Below are positions 1-6,896 of a DNA stretch of 7,576 bases, one piece after another; positions within the stretch are counted from its first letter, which is position 1, and every line of letters starts with the position of its first letter. The notes beneath the pieces were generated by a model that was not told the origin of the DNA, did not search any database, and saw only the letters and a list, made by a program, of their open reading frames with translations. The position numbers and the translations under genes are program-made. Source of the DNA: Pseudomonadota bacterium (GTDB lineage Bacteria > Pseudomonadota > Gammaproteobacteria > Burkholderiales > Burkholderiaceae_D); contig JAFECY010000020.1 of NCBI GenBank assembly GCA_018241865.1, forward strand, positions 1-7,576, read 5' to 3'.

Positions 1-1396
1 AATACGGTGCTTGCTCACTGTCCTGCGGCACCGGCAGCACTGCCCGGCTGGGGTATTCGTCGTCGTGATTGCCGAGGATGATTTCTTTGTCGTTGCCGGC
101 GCGGAAATCGTTGCCGTAGTTGACCCATTGCTGCTGGATGAATTCAAACTGACGACCGATGTCGGCGTTGACGGTCATGAAGATGATGCCGTGATTGCCG
201 TCGTCGCGGGTCGGGTCCTGTACCGCACCATATGGCAATCCGCGCCGCAGCACGCGACGGCGATTCGATAGCGCGCCGGGCGTCTCGAATGCGCCGGGCT
301 TGGTTTGCAGCGAGGCGCGCGGGTTGATGCGGCGGATGTGGGCGGAAAACGGGCACTTGCTGCCGTCCATATCCTTGTCGTAGGTGAAGCCGCTCAGCAT
401 CTTGTTCTGCTCGGCCGGGCTGGCCTTGGCGAAGCGCGCATCCCATGCCGCCTTGCTGGCGGTATCCGGTGCATCGGTCAGCGGTGCGCCGTTGTCGCGC
501 CAGCGGCCGACGAATTTGGCGGCGAGTTGTTCGCGGCCGCCGGGATACTTCTGACCTTCTTGGTCGAGGTAGGCGTTGAAGCTACCGACGTTTTCATGCA
601 GCTTGCGATAGACCATGAAGGTGCCGTTGCGCGACAGCGAAACCGGTTGCGGCGCAGGCGGATATTCGCGCGCTTCGTCGAGGTGGCCGAGGATGAATTC
701 GCCGGTGGCGAGCGGTTCCCAGCCGGTATCGGTTTGCTTGCCGCGCCCGATGACGCGACCGGGCACGTCTTCCAGTCCCTCGAACACCGGATCGCCGATG
801 CCATCGGTGTAGCCGAAATGTTCCTTGCTGGTCGGCTGGCCGTTTTCCAGCACGATCACGGCATCCTGATACGGCAAGTCATCGACGCCCTTGTCGCCGC
901 GATGGCCTGTCAGCAGTTCCACGCCGCCTTGGCTGTCGCGGATCATCATGCTCAGCCATTGGTAACGTTCCTCGACGTATTGCGGCAACTGGCCATTGAT
1001 CGAAATGAAGACGTGCACCGGTTCTTGCCGCCACACCGGGTCCCAGTTTTCCGGCGCGCTCGGGCCGTTGTCACCGAGGATGTCCTTGCGCTTTTTCATG
1101 CCCATCACGAATTCGGAGGGGAAGCCTTTCAGCGAGGATTCCGGCAAGCCGAGCGCTTCCAGCCCGGCGTAGGTGAAGGCGACGTTGGTGGTGGCCAGCG
1201 GCTTGGGCACCTGGTCCGGCGCACTGCCCCAAGTGACGGCGGTAGTGACGCGGTTGGCCAGTTCGGCGATGAAGTTGCGGCCGCGTTCGCCGTCGTTGAT
1301 CTTCAAAAACACATAGCGCGCCACCGGAAAACTGAAGCGGCCGTATGCCTTGACGACATTGCCTTGAATGTCGAATAAGTCCAGATGTTTGCTCAC
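1..1396 (-). CDS. DyP-type heme peroxidase (3' end cut by window edge)
   Basis: This gene encodes a dye-decolorizing-type peroxidase, a heme enzyme that uses hydrogen peroxide to oxidise bulky or phenolic substrates. 465 codons are visible and the C-terminus lies beyond the left edge. The family signature GXXDG is present as GYTDG at residues 195-199, with D198 the expected distal acid. The block CPFSAHIRRINPR holds H353, the expected proximal heme ligand, and the Arg-rich RRVLRRGLPYG near residue 381 should supply the distal arginine; which Arg is uncertain. The tail has the usual FEFIQQQWVN block. No Sec or Tat signal is seen, so the protein is probably cytoplasmic, and the length fits the longer C/D-type DyPs. 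The GTG start is chosen because AGGGGA sits 6 bases upstream (1403-1408) and MSKHLDLFDIQGNV is a typical DyP N-terminus. It is the third gene of an operon, 16 bases after the preceding stop. The family is secure; the substrate is unknown. Confidence 0.93.
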   Translation of the reverse strand, partial: MSKHLDLFDIQGNVVKAYGRFSFPVARYVFLKINDGERGRNFIAELANRVTTAVTWGSAPDQVPKPLATTNVAFTYAGLEALGLPESSLKGFPSEFVMGMKKRKDILGDNGPSAPENWDPVWRQEPVHVFISINGQLPQYVEERYQWLSMMIRDSQGGVELLTGHRGDKGVDDLPYQDAVIVLENGQPTSKEHFGYTDGIGDPVFEGLEDVPGRVIGRGKQTDTGWEPLATGEFILGHLDEAREYPPAPQPVSLSRNGTFMVYRKLHENVGSFNAYLDQEGQKYPGGREQLAAKFVGRWRDNGAPLTDAPDTASKAAWDARFAKASPAEQNKMLSGFTYDKDMDGSKCPFSAHIRRINPRASLQTKPGAFETPGALSNRRRVLRRGLPYGAVQDPTRDDGNHGIIFMTVNADIGRQFEFIQQQWVNYGNDFRAGNDKEIILGNHDDEYPSRAVLPVPQDSEQAPY

Positions 1397-1412
1397 GTGT
1401 CGTCCCCTGTTC

Positions 1413-2099
1413 TTATCGGAAGCTGTACTGACCCGGTGCCCACGAGGGCGCGGCCAGGTTCTTCGGTTCGATGCGCTGGATGAATGCTTGGTAAGCCTGC
1501 TGCAATTGCGCCGCCGGCAAGCCTTGATGATCGATGACGAACTTGCCGAACTCTTGCTTGACGTAGAGCGACTTCAGTTGTTCCTGCAGCGGATCGTCGG
1601 TGGAGCCATTGAAAAACAGCGACGCCTTCAACTGACATTGCTGCATGTAAGCGATGAAACTGTCGGCATCCTTCACCTGATCGAAGGCGTAGCAATATTC
1701 CCAAATTTGTTTCAGCTCGGGACCGATGGCGTTCCACATGCCGCGCAAATACGTGTCGAGATCGCCGTGGAAGTTACACGAGAACACCAAATATTTGGAT
1801 TGCAGGTGGTCTTCGCGCGGCAGCGCATTCAGACGCACCCTGTCGGAAAAAATCGCCAGAAAATCGGAAATGGTGCCGTAGAAATCCGGGCCGCCCTGCG
1901 ATTGGGTGAATACGTCATCCAGCACGAAGAAGCGGCACAAATAGGTTTCCGGGACTTGGCTCATCGGACTGTTGGGCAGAAAATTCCAGTCGTCGATGCG
2001 GGCACGGATTTCGTCGCTATGCGCCACTTCATTGATGTGGCCGGGCTTGATCGGCGAGAGGATGGTGAGGGCGTAGGCCTTGCCGCTGGTGTTAGCCAT
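1413..2099 (-). CDS. Conserved DyP-operon protein, soluble paralogue (unknown function)
   Basis: This is a 228-residue protein whose function I do not recognise. It opens with SGKAYALTILSPI (residues 5-17), nearly the same opening as the product of the gene upstream (AGKAYAMNVVTPI). It also shares a block at residues 104-117 (LVFSCNFHGDLDTY) with that protein's FFSNFNGSWDQY. A strand-like ETYLCRFFVLDD lies at 51-62. The alternating strand/helix pattern could be a ferredoxin-like (dimeric alpha/beta barrel) fold, the fold DyP peroxidases also use, but that is inference. No signal peptide or membrane segment is visible. The ATG at 2099 is chosen over upstream in-frame starts because GGGAG lies 9 bases before it and because the shared N-terminal motif begins there; the upstream extension is only the other gene read in a different frame. 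It overlaps the upstream gene by 8 bases, so translation is probably coupled, and the DyP gene follows 16 bases later. A peroxidase partner or accessory role is likely but unproven. Confidence 0.82.
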   Translation of the reverse strand: MANTSGKAYALTILSPIKPGHINEVAHSDEIRARIDDWNFLPNSPMSQVPETYLCRFFVLDDVFTQSQGGPDFYGTISDFLAIFSDRVRLNALPREDHLQSKYLVFSCNFHGDLDTYLRGMWNAIGPELKQIWEYCYAFDQVKDADSFIAYMQQCQLKASLFFNGSTDDPLQEQLKSLYVKQEFGKFVIDHQGLPAAQLQQAYQAFIQRIEPKNLAAPSWAPGQYSFR

Positions 2100-2853
2100 T
2101 TTTCTGTTCTCCCTGCAGCATGGTGGCGGGCGCGCTGGTCTGTGCATCGTGCGCATCGTGTTCATCATGTGCGGCATGATCGATGGCGCGGCCGGCTTCG
2201 CATTCGGCCGCTTTGCGGATGTCGCGGCGGCGACGCTTCTCGACTTGGTAAGCCGACATGCTGACGATCGGCGTCGGCCGCATGTCGCCGAGGTCGTTTT
2301 GCACATTGCGCAGCAAGGCGTTGTAATGCCGTTGAAATTCTTCCGGTGTAGCCTTGGCGTAGCGCGCGTCGAAATCGAGCAAAGCCTGTTTCACTTTTTT
2401 TGCCGCTTTGATGTCATTGCTGGAAGCGAGCGGATAGGCGCTGTAGTAATGCGTGGTTTCGATCTGGTTGTAGCGGATGTATTCGTGGAAGGGCGTCAGC
2501 GGCACCGAGTGCGGATAGCGGATGTTCCACTTCCAAAACATGTCCAAGCCCTTCGGGATCGAGAAAGTGAAAGAATCGACATACTGGTCCCAACTGCCGT
2601 TGAAATTGCTGAAGAACAGCATGTAACTGTAATTGAGCGTTTCTTTCGGCTGGCTCGGATGCACGTGGGGAAATTGCTTGCGTCCGATGATGACCCAACG
2701 CGCGTAGTGAATCAGCGACAGGGTAATCAAGCCGTTCAGAAACACCGGGAATGTCGCCGACACCCAGAAGAACAGTTTGTTGATCCAAGTCATGTACCAC
2801 CGTATCGGCGTAACCACGTTCATCGCGTACGCCTTGCCCGCTATATTCGACAT
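2092..2853 (-). CDS. Conserved DyP-operon protein with hydrophobic anchor and His/Asp-rich tail
   Basis: This 253-residue protein is the first gene of the DyP operon. The N-terminal motif AGKAYAMNVVTPI (5-17) is followed by a hydrophobic, aromatic stretch at about residues 24-48 that could be a membrane anchor. Next come IHYARWVII (48-56), LFFSNFNGSWDQYV (79-92) and a block rich in P, Y and N (TPFHEYIRYNQ, 120-130; YYSAYP, 136-141). It resembles conserved uncharacterised bacterial proteins that I recall by motif only. The end is unusual: a basic run KRRRR (206-210), then a His/Asp-rich tail DHAAHDEHDAHD (225-236). The start at 2853 is chosen because AGGAG sits 5 bases upstream (2859-2863) and because the motif shared with the downstream paralogue begins there; the open frame continues upstream to 3075 but looks noncoding. 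Its last bases overlap the next start. A membrane-side partner of the peroxidase is plausible; no biochemical function can be assigned. Confidence 0.82.
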   Translation of the reverse strand: MSNIAGKAYAMNVVTPIRWYMTWINKLFFWVSATFPVFLNGLITLSLIHYARWVIIGRKQFPHVHPSQPKETLNYSYMLFFSNFNGSWDQYVDSFTFSIPKGLDMFWKWNIRYPHSVPLTPFHEYIRYNQIETTHYYSAYPLASSNDIKAAKKVKQALLDFDARYAKATPEEFQRHYNALLRNVQNDLGDMRPTPIVSMSAYQVEKRRRRDIRKAAECEAGRAIDHAAHDEHDAHDAQTSAPATMLQGEQKNG

Positions 2854-3114
2854 GCCATCTCCTCTGCCGACCGACCGGTCTTTTTTGGGTGAATCCGCTA
2901 GAGTACGTCGGGTTCTACTTTGTTGGCAAGAAGTTATCAAAAACATGGGCCGATTTATTTCGGCGCGAATGCAAAACATGTTGTCCCGAAGCACGCCGGC
3001 GATGGTATTCGTCTGGTGAATCGCATAAGATGACAATTCAGCATGGGGAGCAGAGCGTGCCCCGACAGTCAGCACATCGGAATCATCATCATGTACACAC
3101 CACCCGAGGCGACC
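2854..3114. other. Divergent intergenic region between DyP operon and kinase cassette
   Basis: These 261 bases separate two divergent operons. They hold the minus-strand promoter candidate at 2912-2940 and the AGGAG site at 2859-2863 for the leftward gene. They also hold GAGG at 3106-3109, five bases before the kinase ATG. I see no convincing plus-strand -35/-10 pair; TTGTCC at 2981 with GGTATT at 3004 is weak. The open frames that cross it in both directions lack family-like sequence and I treat them as noncoding. The palindrome GACCGGTC (2873-2880) followed by six T is too short a stem to call a terminator. Confidence 0.5.
2912..2940 (-). promoter_or_regulatory. Candidate sigma70 promoter of the DyP operon
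   Basis: Read on the minus strand, TTGATA (2940-2935, five of six matches to TTGACA) is followed by a 17-base spacer and TAGAAC (2917-2912, four of six to TATAAT). Initiation would fall near 2905, giving a leader of about 50 bases to the ATG at 2853. The position, direction and spacing suit the three-gene operon. It was found by eye and no operator is recognised beside it. Confidence 0.4.
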
Positions 3115-4620
3115 ATGAATCCCTTCCAGTCCGCGCCGGATAGTCCGGCCAGCAGCGACGCGCCGGCTTGGCGCAATATATCAGACGCAGCGGCGAACGC
3201 AACCGATCCCTCTCATCTCAGTCACGATTTGCATACGCCTCTGAACGGCGTGCTTGGCATGTTGGAATTGCTGCTCGATTCTGGACTCAATCCGACCCAA
3301 AGCCGCCATGTGCGGATGGCGCAGGCCAGTGCAGAAGAGTTGGCGCTACGCATCGACGACCTGCTCGACCATATCGGCGCGGGTGGCGGCATGCTGCACT
3401 TGGAAAGCGCCGCCTTCGATCTACGACGCGAAACCGAAGCGGCAGTTCTAGCCGGTCGCGCCGCTGCCAGCGGCACCGGCTTGGCACTACACACTCGCTT
3501 CCCGGCCGCGCCCTTGCCGCAAGTGATCGGCAATCCGTTGCGCGTGCGCCAGCTCGTCTCCAGTTTGCTGGCCAACGCCATCCGCTCCTCCGCCGCCGGC
3601 GGCATCTTGCTCGAACTCGACGCGACCGTCGAAAACGGCTTATGCCACGTCACCATCGCGGTCACCGACGGCCAAAGTGGCAAACCACGCGCGCATGAAC
3701 GCAGCAATAGCAGAAGTGGCATGCGATCCTCTCCGCTACCGGAACTCGATCTGTCCGCCTGCAAGCATCTGGCTGAATTGATGGGCGGCGGCATGAACGC
3801 GCAAAGCGAGAGCGGCAGCGCGCGCACCTGTCGCGTCACGCTGCCTCTGCCGCTCGCGCCGGGACGCTTCACCGCACCAGACCAGCATCCGACCAGCGCC
3901 AGCTTTGCCGGTTGTCGTGTGCTGGTGGCCGACGATGTGGAAGTCAATCAACAAGTGGTGGCGCAATGGCTGGCTCGACTCGGCTGCAAGGTCGAGCTTG
4001 CTGCCAATGGCGAACAGGCGGTGGCGATGCAAGCGCAACAAGCCTTCGATCTGATCCTGATGGATTGCCAGATGCCCGACCTCGACGGTTATTCGGCCAC
4101 GGCGCGCATCCGCACCACCGAATCCGGCCGCCGCACGCCGATCATCGCCGTCACCGCTTACGCCATGCAGGGCGAGCGTGAACGCTGCATGGCCGCCGGC
4201 ATGGACGACTATCTGCCCAAGCCGGTGCGCCTGCGCAATTTGCTGGCTGCGCTGCAGCGCTGGTTAGCACCGGCCATCGCCGACGACACCGGCGACGAAC
4301 TGGAAGAAATGCGCGACATGTTCGGCGACGATTTCACCGAACTAGGCACGCTCTACCTGAGCGACAGTCCGAAACGACTTGCCGCCCTCAACAACGCCGC
4401 AATGGCCGCCGATGCCGCCAGCGCCGCCAGCGTCGTCCACTCCTTCGCCGGCAGTTGCGCGTCGATCGGTGCGCCGCGCTTGGCGGAAATGTGCAAGGAA
4501 CTCGAGTTGCGTTGCCGCGCCAACAATCTGGACGGCATCATGGCTCGACTCGACGCCATCGACATCGAATACCGTCGGATCGAAGCCAAGCTGAACGCCA
4601 TGCTGCAGGAGACCAAGTGA
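3115..4620 (+). CDS. Soluble hybrid histidine kinase, HisKA / degenerate ATPase / REC / HPt
   Basis: This 501-residue hybrid kinase should relay phosphate along His-Asp-His. The H-box is SHDLHTPLNG with H37. An ATPase-like region spans about 138-246: the N-box region keeps N154 (LLANAI), but the G1 box is only VTDGQSG (D185), and the usual F-box and GTGLGL G2 box are missing, with PLPELDLSACKHLAELMGG in their place. A complete REC follows (268-385) with acid pair D273/D274, phosphoacceptor D317, T347 and K369. The C-terminal HPt has H442 in VVHSFAGSCASIGA. No membrane segment, PAS or other sensor domain is visible, so it is cytoplasmic and takes its signal through a partner. The start at 3115 is preferred because GAGG lies 5 bases upstream; ATGs at 3043 and 3091 are in frame but have poorer sites and would add nothing family-like. 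It overlaps the next gene by 4 bases. The family is secure; kinase activity is doubtful because of the eroded ATP site. Confidence 0.92.
   Translation: MNPFQSAPDSPASSDAPAWRNISDAAANATDPSHLSHDLHTPLNGVLGMLELLLDSGLNPTQSRHVRMAQASAEELALRIDDLLDHIGAGGGMLHLESAAFDLRRETEAAVLAGRAAASGTGLALHTRFPAAPLPQVIGNPLRVRQLVSSLLANAIRSSAAGGILLELDATVENGLCHVTIAVTDGQSGKPRAHERSNSRSGMRSSPLPELDLSACKHLAELMGGGMNAQSESGSARTCRVTLPLPLAPGRFTAPDQHPTSASFAGCRVLVADDVEVNQQVVAQWLARLGCKVELAANGEQAVAMQAQQAFDLILMDCQMPDLDGYSATARIRTTESGRRTPIIAVTAYAMQGERERCMAAGMDDYLPKPVRLRNLLAALQRWLAPAIADDTGDELEEMRDMFGDDFTELGTLYLSDSPKRLAALNNAAMAADAASAASVVHSFAGSCASIGAPRLAEMCKELELRCRANNLDGIMARLDAIDIEYRRIEAKLNAMLQETK
4607..4611 (+). promoter_or_regulatory. Ribosome binding site fixing the GTG start of the response regulator
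   Basis: AGGAG lies inside the last codons of the kinase gene, five bases before the GTG at 4617. That GTG shares bases with the kinase stop codon (GTGA). This site decides for the GTG over the in-frame ATG at 4455, which would add 54 residues read out of frame through the HPt-coding part of the kinase gene. Confidence 0.75.
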
Positions 4621-5021
4621 CTTTTTCCAATCGCAACCAAGGCCTCAACGTCGTCATCGCCGACGACGACGCCACCACCCGCATGGCGTTGCGCCTGCTG
4701 CTGCAAGAACAATTGCACATTGTCGCTGGCGAAGCGGCCGATGGCGAGCGCGCAATCGAACTATGCAGCGCGCACAAACCGCACATCGTTTTCCTCGATA
4801 TCGACATGCCTAAGCTGAGCGGCAACGAAGCCGCACGGCGCATCCGCGAACTGCATCCCAACATCGGCGTCGTCATGATTAGCGGCGTCGCCACCATGGA
4901 AAACGTGCGTGAAGCCATGCAGATCGGCGCCGCCAGTTTCGTGGTCAAGCCTTTCAGCGCAGCCAAAGTGGTCGATGCCGTCAACAACTGTTTGAAAAAA
5001 TTCGGCAAGGCCGCGCACTGA
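4617..5021 (+). CDS. Single-domain response regulator (CheY-like receiver)
   Basis: This 134-residue protein is a stand-alone receiver domain with no output domain. It carries the full phosphorylation set: acidic residues D16-D18 (IADDD), phosphoacceptor D61 (FLDIDMP), S89 in the switch position (MISG) and K111 (VVKPF). It is likely an intermediate or sink in the phosphorelay started by the upstream hybrid kinase, whose HPt could pass phosphate to it, or it could regulate by protein contact. The start is the GTG within the kinase stop codon, giving a 4-base overlap and probable translational coupling. The next gene begins one base after its stop. The pairing is inferred from gene order; the receiver identification is secure. 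Confidence 0.93.
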   Translation: MTFSNRNQGLNVVIADDDATTRMALRLLLQEQLHIVAGEAADGERAIELCSAHKPHIVFLDIDMPKLSGNEAARRIRELHPNIGVVMISGVATMENVREAMQIGAASFVVKPFSAAKVVDAVNNCLKKFGKAAH

Positions 5022-5022
5022 C

Positions 5023-6696
5023 ATGGCGACCAACAACAAATCAGACAAAAGCGCGCTGGTGGTCGATGACAACCCAGTAGAACGTTTGGCCGGCAAATCC
5101 ATGCTGGAAAAACTCGGTTACACAGTCACCACCGCCGACAGCGGCGAAGAAGCGCTAGCCTGTTTGGAACTGGCCAACTTCGATCTGGTGCTGTGCGACA
5201 TCTCGATGCCCGGCATGGGCGGACTCGGTCTGCTCGACGCCACCCGTAGCCATGCGCGACCGGCGCTGTTCATCATGTCCACCAGCCACGACGATGCCGA
5301 GCACGCCTTGGCCGCCCTGCAACGCGGCGCATACGGCTATCTGACCAAGCCGCTGCGCTTCGATCGCCTGCATGACACCTTAAGCGATTGCGTAGCGCGC
5401 TATGCACACGACCAAACCGCCGCCCACGAAGCCTCGCGCGTCAGCCGCCACGATACTCTCACCGGACTGATAAACCGCGGCGAATTTTCGCGCAAAGTTG
5501 CCGAACGCCTGCGCCAGACTGACAGCGGACGCGGCGCATTGCTGTTGTTCAAGCTAAGCGGACTGAACCACATCAACCACAGCTACAGCCGCGCCGACGG
5601 CGACCGCATCCTGCAAGCCGCCGCCGAATCGCTACAGCAGCAGGTGCGCCAGCAAGACCTGCTGGCACGCTTCGGCGGCGACATGTTCGCCGTCCTCCTA
5701 GGCGCAGTGGCGCACACCGGCGTAGAAGAGCGCGCCGCCGGCATCGTGCAAGCGGTGGAAGCAGTCAAACTGGTACTGGGCGGCGATGCCTATAGCTTGA
5801 CCCTCGTGGCCGGTGGAGCCTGCGTCGAAACCGGCATCGGCATGGAAGATTTATTCAACCGCGCCGACTTCGCTCTGCACCTCGCGCGCCAGCAAGACCG
5901 CAGCAAGACCCACATCTACAGCGAAGCCGACGAAATCCACAAACGCGAGCTGGCGCACCAACTCAATACCCTAGCGTTGGTGCGTGCGGCGCTGGACGAC
6001 CCGCACCGCATGAGCATGCACTACCAACCCATCGTCGATCTACAAAGCGGCAAGGTCAGCCACCACGAAGCGCTGCTGCGCCTGTTCGATGAAACCGGCA
6101 AACCCTGCAACGCCGGCGAACTGGTTAAAACCTGCGAAGTGTTCGGCCTGATCGGCCGACTCGACCGCGCCGTCGTCGCCGCCTGCCTGAACGATCTCCA
6201 CAAACTGCCAGATGATGCCGGCGTCGCGATCAACTTATCCGGCAAATCCATCGGCGACCCGGCTCTGCTGGAATACATCGAAACGCGCATCACCGTGCTC
6301 GGCATCGACCCTTCGCGCCTCATCTTCGAGTTGACCGAAACCGCCGCCTTCCACAACCTCGACGAAGTGCGGCATTTCGTCAAACGCATCAAGGATCTCG
6401 GCTGCCGCTTCGCGCTCGATGACTTCGGCGTCGGCTTTTCTTCCTTCTACTACATCAAGGAACTCGACTTCGATTATTTGAAGCTCGACGGCTCCTTCAT
6501 CAAGAACCTGCCGCGCAACGCCAGCGACCAAGTATTCGTCCGCGCCATGGTCGAAATCTCGCGCGTATTCGGCCTGTCGGTGATCGCGGAATGGGTGGAA
6601 GATCAAGAAACCGTCGATCTGCTCAAGGGCTTCAAGGTGGAATATGGGCAGGGCTGGCATTTCGGGAAACCGGTGCCGGTGAGTGCCGCAGCTTGA
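5023..6696 (+). CDS. REC-GGDEF-EAL protein, probable phosphorylation-controlled c-di-GMP phosphodiesterase
   Basis: This 557-residue protein turns receiver phosphorylation into a change in cyclic-di-GMP. The REC domain (about 10-125) has D15/D16, phosphoacceptor D59, S86/T87 and K109. The GGDEF domain (about 140-300) begins with DTLTGLINR, but its signature is GGDMF (218-222). The metal-binding Asp position and the usual FK..ND block are also changed (FKLSGLNHINHS, 176-187), so cyclase activity is unlikely. An RxxD at 209-212 (RQQD) stands exactly five residues before the signature, as an inhibitory I-site does. The EAL domain (about 315-550) looks active: E349-A-L-L-R, N404, E436, D466/D467 (DDFG), K487, E523 and Q543 are all present. 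There is no membrane segment. The start is the only good ATG, one base after the preceding stop; the upstream AAGG (5007-5010) is a weak, distant ribosome site, so translation probably depends on coupling. It is the last gene of the cassette and its likely output. Confidence 0.93.
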   Translation: MATNNKSDKSALVVDDNPVERLAGKSMLEKLGYTVTTADSGEEALACLELANFDLVLCDISMPGMGGLGLLDATRSHARPALFIMSTSHDDAEHALAALQRGAYGYLTKPLRFDRLHDTLSDCVARYAHDQTAAHEASRVSRHDTLTGLINRGEFSRKVAERLRQTDSGRGALLLFKLSGLNHINHSYSRADGDRILQAAAESLQQQVRQQDLLARFGGDMFAVLLGAVAHTGVEERAAGIVQAVEAVKLVLGGDAYSLTLVAGGACVETGIGMEDLFNRADFALHLARQQDRSKTHIYSEADEIHKRELAHQLNTLALVRAALDDPHRMSMHYQPIVDLQSGKVSHHEALLRLFDETGKPCNAGELVKTCEVFGLIGRLDRAVVAACLNDLHKLPDDAGVAINLSGKSIGDPALLEYIETRITVLGIDPSRLIFELTETAAFHNLDEVRHFVKRIKDLGCRFALDDFGVGFSSFYYIKELDFDYLKLDGSFIKNLPRNASDQVFVRAMVEISRVFGLSVIAEWVEDQETVDLLKGFKVEYGQGWHFGKPVPVSAAA

Positions 6697-6802
6697 ATGA
6701 AAAGGTTTCCGGCCCCGGCGCTTGTTGAACGTCCCTGCTGATTGGCGGCCTGGATTTTGGTTCAAAAACAATTCGACTTTTTAACGCAGCACCAACAAGG
6801 GA

Positions 6803-6886
6803 AGTCGAGTAGGGTGGGCACATCGTGCCCACGCAGTTATTTCCAAATACGCCAACGTGGGCACGATGTGCCCACCCTACGAATCT
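6803..6886. repeat. Inverted doublet of a REP-like palindrome (REPIN-like)
   Basis: A 25-base arm at 6809-6833 (beginning GTAGGGTGGGCAC) is repeated as a perfect inverted copy at 6856-6880, separated by a 22-base loop. Each arm also carries an internal 8-base-pair palindrome, GTGGGCAC and GTGCCCAC around a 3-base loop. The outer ends (AGTCGAG on the left, GAATCT on the right) are shared exactly with the single copy at 7324-7364. Paired inverted arms of this kind are typical of REP/REPIN elements, which RAYT transposases mobilise elsewhere; no transposase is in this window. As RNA it would fold into a strong hairpin between the c-di-GMP gene and the DUF202 gene. No T-run follows, so it is not called a terminator. 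Confidence 0.85.
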
Positions 6887-6896
6887 GAAAGTTGCC

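Noticed and set aside
305..1378. Long plus-strand open frame of 357 codons
   Set aside because: It lies antisense to the DyP gene, and its translation shows no family pattern, while the minus strand gives a clear DyP peroxidase.
1368..2892. Two plus-strand open frames of 298 and 270 codons
   Set aside because: They are antisense to the two small DyP-operon genes. The minus-strand products share motifs with each other and have good ribosome sites.
2854..3075. N-terminal extension of the first DyP-operon gene up to an ATG at 3075
   Set aside because: The extra 74 residues are unlike the family and run through the promoter candidate. AGGAG supports the start at 2853.
3043..3114. Earlier starts for the hybrid kinase at 3043 or 3091
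   Set aside because: Ribosome sites are poorer than the GAGG before 3115, and the added residues show no domain.
4455..4616. Extended response regulator beginning at 4455
   Set aside because: The added 54 residues are Arg/His-rich and overlap the HPt-coding part in another frame. The GTG at 4617 has AGGAG five bases upstream.
6697..6802. Rho-independent terminator after the c-di-GMP gene
   Set aside because: There is a T-run at 6778-6782 but no GC-rich stem directly before it. TTGAAC and GTTCAA could pair, but only across a long loop.
6825..6896. DUF202 protein starting at 6825
   Set aside because: The 24 extra residues are encoded mainly by the palindromic repeat, and the family signature starts right after 6897.
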